Source: Bacillota bacterium
GTDB lineage: Bacteria > Bacillota > Limnochordia > JAAZLZ01
Assembly (NCBI GenBank): GCA_012799075.1
Contig: JAAZLZ010000385.1
Span: 1 to 5,396 of the forward strand
Direction of reading: 5' to 3'
Length of the DNA stretch: 5,396 nucleotides
In this document: positions 1 to 4,117 of the stretch, piece after piece
Layout: every line of letters begins with the position of its first letter
How positions within the stretch are numbered: position 1 is the stretch's first letter
Notes under the pieces: model-generated
The model's input: only the letters and a program-made list of their open reading frames with translations
Databases searched by the model: none
Told to the model about the DNA's origin: nothing
Position numbers and translations under genes: made by a program

Positions 1-350
1 CGATAGTAAAAACCCTCCAGATGAGACCTGGTGACCAGGCTCAACAGGTTCCGATAACCTTGGTTGTCTTCCGCCAGCAAGACTAGATGATAGGCATTTT
101 CATCGATCTTGGGCTCTCGCTGGGTGCGACATCGGGGCGCCACATAGACTTCACAGCCAATGATAGGCTTAATCCCCTGTTCCCGGGCCTTTTTGTAAAA
201 CTCGATCACGCCATACATCGCCCCATGGTCGGTAATGGCTATCGCGGGCATGTCCAACTCGACAGCCCTTTGAATCAACCCATCAAGGCGACAGCAGCCA
301 TCCAAGAGGCTGTACTCTGTATGGGTATGCAAGTGAACGAAGCCAGACAC
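1..350 (-). CDS. dnaE: DNA polymerase III subunit alpha, N-terminal part (partial)
   Basis: This is the start of the catalytic alpha subunit of the replicative DNA polymerase III, cut by the left window edge; 116 codons are visible. My translation of the minus strand begins MSGFVHLHTHTEYSLLDG and shows the PHP-domain signatures of DnaE: H-x-H-T-x-Y-S at residues 6-14, the ITDHGAMYG block at 39-47, and KPIIGCEVYVAPR at 61-73. The PHP domain binds metals and, in many bacterial DnaE proteins, has proofreading exonuclease activity or structural importance. The start is GTG at 350, chosen because a strong GGAGGGGG site lies six bases upstream and the family begins with this F-V-H-L-H-T-H motif. 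The gene is divergent from ytrH across about 98 bp. Identification as DnaE rather than PolC is firm because the PHP domain opens the protein. Whether it is the main replicase or the second DnaE beside PolC cannot be told here. Confidence 0.95.
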   Translation of the reverse strand, partial: MSGFVHLHTHTEYSLLDGCCRLDGLIQRAVELDMPAIAITDHGAMYGVIEFYKKAREQGIKPIIGCEVYVAPRCRTQREPKIDENAYHLVLLAEDNQGYRNLLSLVTRSHLEGFYY

Positions 351-356
351 TGTCTT

Positions 357-364
357 CCCCCTCC
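357..364 (-). promoter_or_regulatory. Ribosome binding site of dnaE
   Basis: On the minus strand this reads GGAGGGGG, six bases before GTG at 350. It fixes the dnaE start, since no ATG in frame lies nearby and the PHP motif begins only a few residues later. Confidence 0.75.
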
Positions 365-435
365 AGAGAAGGCTTTAGCTAGACATTCAAGACTACCGCT
401 CAATTTCCTTGTTGCACTGGCGAAGGCCTCGGGTG

Positions 436-443
436 CATACGAT
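436..443 (+). promoter_or_regulatory. Possible sigma-E type -10 element before ytrH
   Basis: The bases CATACGAT differ by one position from the CATACANT -10 consensus of the mother-cell sporulation factor sigma E, as I recall it. ytrH and ytrI belong to the sigma-E regulon in Bacillus subtilis. I do not see a good matching -35 element in the expected place (about 415-422), and the element ends only five bases before the ATG at 449, so a transcript from it would be nearly leaderless. No convincing sigma-A promoter is visible for either ytrH or dnaE in 351-448. Confidence 0.3.
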
Positions 444-448
444 TTGTC

Positions 449-750
449 ATGGACCGATTGCCAATGGAAGTGGTGGAACCCTTTTTCGCCGCGTTGGGCG
501 TTGTCTTGGAAGGAGCCGTGATCGGATCCTTAGCGACCCTGTTTAGCAGGGGATCGCCCCTCGCTATGCTCCTCCTCGCCCGCAACATGAAGATGTGGGG
601 AGTCTTGGTGGCTACGTTGAAGATCATCGAAAGCGGCCTCTTGGCGGCGAGCTCAGTCTTTCACTCAGGCAAATGGTCGTTATTCTGGCCAGCTTCGCCG
701 GGGCCAATGTCACCTATTGGCTGATAGTGGCCATCGCGGGTGCAAAATGA
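449..750 (+). pseudogene. ytrH: YtrH family sporulation membrane protein, frameshifted
   Basis: YtrH is a small integral membrane protein required for efficient endospore formation. The reading frame from ATG 449 gives about 65 YtrH-like residues: a first hydrophobic segment at about 10-33 (FFAALGVVLEGAVIGSLATL), then a charged turn and KMWGVLVATLKIIESGLL. After the Leu codon at 641-643 this frame loses family character and stops at 724. The remaining YtrH tail is in the -1 frame, where GGELSLSLRQ, then MVVILASFAGANVTYWLIVA, runs to TGA at 748-750. Joining the frames gives about 100 residues, close to the usual 100-115. A lost G in TTG(G)GCGGCG at about 643-646 explains this. It may be a true mutation or a sequencing error, since I see no slippery heptamer for programmed shifting. 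The rejoined stop overlaps the ytrI start as ATGA. No clear ribosome site precedes ATG 449 or the alternative ATG 467. Confidence 0.72.
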
Positions 751-1169
751 AGCCAATCCGAGTCATCGGCATTTACCTTTTGGGAATCATCGCCGGGCTC
801 ATCCTGGGGACCTTGTTGATGGGCCGAAAAGTTGACGATCTGACCTTGGAGAATCAGCTCCTCCAGGGCCATGCATTAGACCTGGAAGCCCAGCTAAAGC
901 GCCTTGAGAGCCTGGAGAAAAAAGGCCATATTATCCAGTCCGTCAAGGTTGTGGCGATTTGCGCCGACGAGCAGGCGCGGCTGAAGGGTCAGGAGACTAT
1001 CCAAGGCCTCCGGGACGTGGATGCCATCGACCTGCCTCTACTGGAGGCAATGATCGAACGGCGGTCTGTTTCCATCCAAGATGAGACCTATCTTGCTTGC
1101 CTGACTGCCAATCACATTAGCAAGACGGTCACAATTTACATCCGGCTGGTCCCTCAGGGACAGAGATAA
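747..1169 (+). CDS. ytrI: YtrI family sporulation membrane protein
   Basis: This 140-residue protein resembles YtrI, the partner of YtrH in endospore formation, probably acting at the mother-cell or forespore membrane. It has a short basic N-terminus, one membrane helix at about residues 5-25 (IRVIGIYLLGIIAGLILGTL), a probable coiled coil at about 28-60 rich in Leu, Glu and Gln, and a soluble C-terminal domain ending in alternating hydrophobic strands (TYLACLT and TVTIYIRLV). Domain order and length match the family. I chose ATG 747 over the upstream ATG 717 because it overlaps the repaired ytrH stop as ATGA, which implies translational coupling, and because the ten extra residues would be in the wrong frame for YtrH. 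The last 16 bases overlap the 3' end of murA on the other strand. If the ytrH shift is real, early termination at 724 still leaves ribosomes only 23 bases short of this start. The family call rests on architecture and neighbourhood more than on strong motifs. Confidence 0.72.
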   Translation: MKPIRVIGIYLLGIIAGLILGTLLMGRKVDDLTLENQLLQGHALDLEAQLKRLESLEKKGHIIQSVKVVAICADEQARLKGQETIQGLRDVDAIDLPLLEAMIERRSVSIQDETYLACLTANHISKTVTIYIRLVPQGQR

Positions 1170-2452
1170 TCGAATTCCCGCGCCATTTCCTCCAGATCCT
1201 TTTCTTCTCCCTGTCGGCTAATCTTCGCCCCCAAGGCCCCAAGCTTCTCCTCCAGCCGCTCATAGCCCCGATCGATCATCTCCACCGCCCCGACTTCCGT
1301 CGTTCCTTCAGCTGCCAGTCCGGCTAGCACCAAGGCTGCCCCAGCCCGCAGATCGGTAGCCTCCACCGGCGCCCCTGTCAGGCCATCCACACCTCGGACG
1401 ATAGCCGTATCCCGCTCCACCTTCAAATCAGCTCCCATCCGCCTCAGCTCATCGACAAAGCGGAACCGGTCAAAGATGGTCTCTCGGATGACACTAGTTC
1501 CTTCAGCTAGGCCCAGCATGGCCATGAAAGGCTGCTGCAGGTCCGTCGGAAATCCCGGATAAGCCGCCGTCTCCAAGTCAACAGCCTGCATTCGATGGGG
1601 AGCATGAACTTCCAGTTCATTGGGGCCTTCACTGATGATGGCCCCCGCTTCCTCTAACTTGAGCAAAGGGGCCCGCAAGTGGTCGGTGACCACATTGCGA
1701 AGAAGGACCCGGCCTTGGGTGATGCCCGCCGCCAAGGCATAGGTGCCTGCTTCAATCCGATCGGGGATGATGGAGTGCTCCGTACCCCGGAGTCGTTTGA
1801 CGCCGTCAACGCGGATTGCATCGGTGCCGGCCCCCCGGATGCGGGCTCCCATGCTGTTTAGGCAAATGGCCAAGTCGACCACTTCCGGTTCTTTAGCCGG
1901 ATTTTCCAAGATGGTGGTCCCCTCAGCGGTACAAGCGGCCAACAGAAGGTTTACCGTTGTGCCGACGCTAGACCGGTTGATGTATATCTTACTGCCAAGT
2001 AGGCCTTGGGCCTGGGCCTTCATGTATCCGTGTTCAATATTGATCTTTGCTCCTAGATTCTGGAAGCCCTTAATGTGATAGTCCACGGGCCTAGAGCCCA
2101 GGGCGCAGCCCCCGGGCAAAGGAACTTCCGCACTGCCTAAGCGGGCCAGGAGCAATCCGGCTACATAAAAGGAAGCCCTCATTCGCCGAGCTAGACTGTA
2201 TGGCACTTGGTGGGAGCTAAGGGTCGAACCGTCAACATGAAGGCCATCGGCATCGAACCAAACTCTTACGCCCAGCTCTTCTAGTATTTTCGTCATGAAA
2301 AGAACGTCCAAGTTCCGGGGAACGTTGATAAGCAAGGATTCTTCAGGGGCCATGGCAGCGGCAACGATGATAGCCAGGGCGCTGTTTTTGGCACCGCTGA
2401 TCATCACTTCCCCCTCTAACTTGTTAGTACCATTAATGATTAGTTTGGCCAC
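1154..2452 (-). CDS. murA: UDP-N-acetylglucosamine 1-carboxyvinyltransferase (MurA)
   Basis: MurA transfers enolpyruvate from phosphoenolpyruvate to UDP-GlcNAc, the first committed step of peptidoglycan synthesis in the cytoplasm, and is the target of fosfomycin. The 432-residue product covers the whole EPSP-synthase-like fold. Key residues are in place: Lys22 and Asn23 in SGAKNSAL, Arg91 region in RRMRASFYVAG, the catalytic loop PLPGGCALGSRPVDYH with Cys116 (fosfomycin-sensitive Cys form, not Asp), Asp304 in YPGFPTDLQQP, and Arg395 in MIDRGYERLEEKLGALGA. The start is GTG at 2452 with AGAGGG four bases upstream, and lies inside the end of ireB (20-base overlap), so the two are translationally coupled. 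Most MurA proteins end near residue 418; this one has an extra acidic tail of about 15 residues (EEKDLEEMAREFDYLCP) whose codons run into the opposite-strand ytrI end. No terminator is visible behind it. Confidence 0.97.
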   Translation of the reverse strand: MAKLIINGTNKLEGEVMISGAKNSALAIIVAAAMAPEESLLINVPRNLDVLFMTKILEELGVRVWFDADGLHVDGSTLSSHQVPYSLARRMRASFYVAGLLLARLGSAEVPLPGGCALGSRPVDYHIKGFQNLGAKINIEHGYMKAQAQGLLGSKIYINRSSVGTTVNLLLAACTAEGTTILENPAKEPEVVDLAICLNSMGARIRGAGTDAIRVDGVKRLRGTEHSIIPDRIEAGTYALAAGITQGRVLLRNVVTDHLRAPLLKLEEAGAIISEGPNELEVHAPHRMQAVDLETAAYPGFPTDLQQPFMAMLGLAEGTSVIRETIFDRFRFVDELRRMGADLKVERDTAIVRGVDGLTGAPVEATDLRAGAALVLAGLAAEGTTEVGAVEMIDRGYERLEEKLGALGAKISRQGEEKDLEEMAREFDYLCP

Positions 2453-2720
2453 CGTTCCCTCTCACCACCTCTTGTCCCAAGTAATAGCGGACCATATCTT
2501 CCAATAGCTCATCCCGCTCCAAGCTTTTAATCAGGCTCCGAGCTTGATTATGGCCAGTTATGTAAGATGGGTCTCCTGACACCAGGTAGCCTACAATTTG
2601 GTCGATGGGCCGATATCCCTTCTCTTGGAGGGCTTGAAACACAATGATCATTACTTTCCGGGGACTGATACTCTCCCGGCCCACACGGCCAAACATTCTC
2701 GTTTCTTCTTCTCGATCCAC
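2433..2720 (-). CDS. ireB: IreB/ReoM family regulatory phosphoprotein (YrzL, UPF0297)
   Basis: This 95-residue protein has the full IreB/ReoM signature: VMIIVFQALQEKGYRPIDQI, then VGYLVSGDPSYITGHNQARS, then LIKSLERDELLEDMVRYYL. In Enterococcus IreB is phosphorylated by the PASTA kinase IreK and influences cephalosporin resistance. In Listeria its homologue ReoM binds or protects the ClpCP route that degrades MurA, and phosphorylation by PrkA abolishes that control. The N-terminal EEETRMF (Thr7) sits where the phosphorylated Thr lies in those relatives, which suggests conserved control by an Ser/Thr kinase encoded elsewhere. The GTG start at 2720 is favoured by a perfect AGGAGGT six bases upstream; an internal ATG at residue 9 would remove the Thr. 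The usual neighbours alaS and ruvX are absent here; instead it overlaps murA by 20 bases. Confidence 0.95.
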   Translation of the reverse strand: MDREEETRMFGRVGRESISPRKVMIIVFQALQEKGYRPIDQIVGYLVSGDPSYITGHNQARSLIKSLERDELLEDMVRYYLGQEVVRGNGGQTNH

Positions 2721-2726
2721 TCCTTC

Positions 2727-2733
2727 ACCTCCT
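2727..2733 (-). promoter_or_regulatory. Ribosome binding site of ireB
   Basis: AGGAGGT on the minus strand, six bases before the GTG at 2720. It decides the GTG start that retains the candidate phosphorylated Thr7. A TAAAAT hexamer further upstream (2744-2749, minus) could be a -10 box, but I see no acceptable -35 at 16-18 bases, and the group II intron ends just there. Confidence 0.75.
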
Positions 2734-2773
2734 GTTCGCCCCTATTTTACCGCTTCTTTCTAGGTGCTATTCC

Positions 2774-2842
2774 ATCGGGTAGGTGATGAGATTGCTCCCG
2801 TCGACCTCCACCACCGGGCTTACGATTCCGTACCACGGCGGT
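2774..2842 (-). ncRNA. Group II intron domains V and VI
   Basis: The catalytic 3' end of the intron. Domain V runs from about 2842 to 2809: outer arms ACCGCCG and CGGTGGT pair, and an inner TACG-GAAT-CGTA hairpin forms the tip. Domain VI follows, with AGGT pairing ACCT and GGGAG near TCTC, and leaves an unpaired A in CCTACCCGAT about seven bases from the 3' splice point, the probable branch point. Placement one base behind the maturase stop codon is typical of class C introns. Pairing was judged by eye. Confidence 0.75.
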
Positions 2843-3100
2843 TCATGTAGTACACTGGAATTGTCGATACCGACTAAGCAGAGACACGAGTCCAAGTTGC
2901 TCGAAGTATGACTTCGGAAAGGCGTGGTTCCACGCCCGCTCCTCTGTCAGCCCGCGTTTTATCAAGTTGCGCGCCCGAGTTTGGGGCCGTTTCCATTGAC
3001 GCCAGATGATGCACCTTGCCGCAACATTTGGTGCTCCCATCGCTTGTATTCGCGGATTCCGGCCGCTATCTTCCAAGAGGGGCTCCGGCATTTCAGCCAT
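2843..3100 (-). pseudogene. Remnant of group II intron reverse transcriptase/maturase, C-terminal end
   Basis: The open frame from ATG 3100 encodes 85 residues, of which the last 55 or so match the C-terminal maturase/DNA-binding end of intron-encoded proteins: RCIIWRQWKRPQTRARNLIK, then RGLTEERAW, and finally YFEQLGLVSLLSRYRQF. The whole reverse transcriptase, including YADD, is missing. Between EERAWNHA and FPKSYFEQLG the usual stretch (S-R-K-G-Y-W-R-x-x-x-S-x-x-L) is also lost, so at least two deletions are likely. ATG 3100 has a strong GAGGAGGAG site eight bases upstream, perhaps the original translation signal. In the neighbouring frame, 3129 to about 3010, WKIAAGIREYKRWEHQMLRQ resembles the maturase segment that normally precedes the R-x-x-I-W-R-Q-W motif, so a further frameshift near 3010 is possible. 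It is unlikely to make an active protein. Confidence 0.75.
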
Positions 3101-3454
3101 CGCGCATACTCCTCCTCGGCTAGCGAAAGTCAAGGCTCCTGCCCGATACTGCATGTTCCGGCCTTCAGCCCGTCTTCTGTCGACCCATCCCGCCGCTTCT
3201 GAGCGACAGTAGCACGTGGCAGGTCAACAAACCTCACCGGGTAATGCGCATCCATCGCCACATATACGCTCACGCCTTCCGCACAGGTATGGGGCTTTTA
3301 AGATAACTGCCTTCTTGTCCTCACCTCTTATGTGATTTCTGTTCGTCGGATCAGCGTTTTGCCTGCGGCTTCCACCCTTGCCGTCCGGCTAACAGTTCCC
3401 CCTGTCGGGCCTGTAGGGGCTTTCACCCCCAAGTGGATGCGCCGGGCGCACATC

Positions 3455-3483
3455 AAAAAAAGGACCCTACCAACGAGGGTCCT
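3455..3483 (-). terminator. Rho-independent terminator of the CBM gene
   Basis: On the minus strand an 8-bp perfect stem (AGGACCCT with AGGGTCCT; arms 3476-3483 and 3461-3468, loop of seven) is followed by seven T residues (3455-3461). It lies 18 bases beyond the stop of the carbohydrate-binding gene. There is no T-run on the other side, so it acts on minus-strand transcription. It also forms the 5' exon target of the group II intron, whose first base is four bases past the T-run. Confidence 0.9.
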
Positions 3484-3500
3484 CCCTGGGCCACCATCCC

Positions 3501-3938
3501 TTAAGTGGGGTTATGGGCCATATCCGACATGACAGCATAACTCCAATTGCGACCGCCATTATTGTCCCAGTTGTCACCATTGTCCCGGAAGCAAAACTCC
3601 AACGTTCCATTCTGTTCCACAGTCAAGCTCGTCTCCCATGATTCATCATAGTTCTTGAACATCGGCAGGTCCGTTATCCTTTGCCAGGGACCAGGTCCGT
3701 AACCACAGTGGAGGAATACCTGTTCAGCCCCTGACCGGGCCAGCAGCCCATTATACCTCACGGACATGGTATCCCCCTGTACAAGCCGCGTTGGACTAAG
3801 ATAAATGCCGCCCTCCATCGCCAATTCCATGTCAACAGACCGTCTCGGACTCAGCTCTTCCCCGATCTCCACATCCTGCCTGCGGCCTTTTTCTCCCATC
3901 AACGCCTCCCTTAGGGCATCAAGAAAAGACCTGGCCAT
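3501..3938 (-). CDS. Small protein with CBM25/CBM53-like carbohydrate-binding module
   Basis: The 145-residue product has an N-terminal helix-like segment (MARSFLDALREALMGEKGRR), a charged linker to about residue 42, and a beta-rich module from about 44 to 137. The module carries the signatures of starch-binding families CBM25/CBM53: VQGDTMSVRYNG, an aromatic turn GPGPWQRI (Trp86), NYDESWETSLTVEQNGTLEF, and FRDNGDNWDNNGGRNWSYAV with Trp124 and Trp132 as probable sugar-stacking residues. There is no signal peptide, membrane segment or catalytic domain, so it is probably cytoplasmic, perhaps attached to glycogen; that role is inference. ATG 3938 is preceded by AAGGAGGG five bases upstream. It is monocistronic, ending in its own terminator, and divergent from the URO-D-like gene. 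The exact CBM family is not certain. Confidence 0.8.
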   Translation of the reverse strand: MARSFLDALREALMGEKGRRQDVEIGEELSPRRSVDMELAMEGGIYLSPTRLVQGDTMSVRYNGLLARSGAEQVFLHCGYGPGPWQRITDLPMFKNYDESWETSLTVEQNGTLEFCFRDNGDNWDNNGGRNWSYAVMSDMAHNPT

Positions 3939-3959
3939 AACCGCCCTCCTTTCCTGTGC

Positions 3960-3976
3960 GTCAAAGCTAGTTTGAC
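3960..3976. promoter_or_regulatory. Inverted repeat in divergent intergenic region (possible operator)
   Basis: GTCAAAGCTAGTTTGAC has perfect 6-bp arms around a 5-bp centre, a size typical of a dimeric repressor site. It lies 22 bases upstream of the CBM gene start, close to its ribosome site. A partial copy of one half, GTCAAGCTA, occurs at 4018-4026. No regulator gene is in the window. Confidence 0.35.
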
Positions 3977-3999
3977 CCTCGCTTCAGTGTTTTATTTGC

Positions 4000-4011
4000 C
4001 CCAAATTTGGG
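4000..4011. promoter_or_regulatory. 12-bp palindrome CCCAAATTTGGG
   Basis: A perfect palindrome in the middle of the 179-base divergent region between the CBM and URO-D-like genes. On the minus strand it falls between a TTGACG hexamer (4017-4022) and an A/T-rich AAATAAAA stretch near 3990-3998, but spacing (19-21) is poor for a sigma-A promoter. The rest of 3939-4117 holds no gene or RNA that I can recognise. Confidence 0.3.
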
Positions 4012-4104
4012 CTTTCCGTCAAGCTAAATGCCAGCCAAGCCGTCGATAACGCAGGGAGGAGGAATTTCCCTAATCGGCGGCGAACGAGTGGAGCACCAAG
4101 GGAA

Positions 4105-4110
4105 GGGAGG
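4105..4110 (+). promoter_or_regulatory. Ribosome binding site that selects a TTG start
   Basis: GGGAGG ends seven bases before TTG 4118. The ATG immediately behind it at 4111 opens only a seven-codon frame ending at TGA (MSFVFGG), so the long frame must begin at the TTG. Confidence 0.65.
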
Positions 4111-4117
4111 ATGAGTT

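Larger units (their letters stand above)
2774..3451 (-). mobile_element. Class C group II intron, internally deleted
   Basis: The minus strand of this 678-base stretch reads as a bacterial group II intron. Its 5' end is GTGCGCCCGGCG, followed by GGGTGAAAGCCCC, GTTAGCCGGACGGCAAGGGTGG, the ACGAACAGAAATCACATAAG block and TTACCCGGTGAGGT, all in the order I know from class C introns such as O.i.I1. The 3' end has a domain V hairpin directly behind the ORF stop and a domain VI stem ending CTACCCGAT. The 5' exon is a Rho-independent terminator followed by TTTTTTTGAT, the classic target of class C introns. A complete element would be about 1.9 kb with a reverse transcriptase of about 420 residues; here only a maturase tail remains, so about 1.2 kb is missing. 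The element cannot encode its own mobility but could still splice or move with help from another copy. Exact ends are inferred from GTGCG and the final AT. Confidence 0.85.

Noticed and set aside
87..521. Long plus-strand open frame at the left edge (144 codons)
   Set aside because: It is the antisense shadow of dnaE; the minus strand gives clear PHP-domain motifs with a good GTG start and ribosome site.
641..655. Programmed -1 frameshift in ytrH
   Set aside because: No X-XXY-YYZ slippery heptamer or obvious downstream stem is present, and YtrH is not known to use recoding; a one-base deletion or read error is simpler.
1679..2078. Two overlapping plus-strand open frames (1679-1861 and 1743-2078)
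   Set aside because: They lie antisense inside murA, have no ribosome sites, and the minus-strand protein is conserved across the whole stretch.
2924..3212. Plus-strand frames at 2924-3202 and 3006-3212
   Set aside because: Antisense to the group II intron; low-complexity Pro/Ser/Arg content and no family likeness.
3455..3483. CRISPR repeat or attachment site
   Set aside because: The inverted repeat occurs once, is followed by a T-run and fits a terminator; there are no spaced copies.
3332..3532. Plus-strand frame of 66 codons
   Set aside because: Runs antisense through the structured 5' domain of the intron and through the terminator; no supporting signal.
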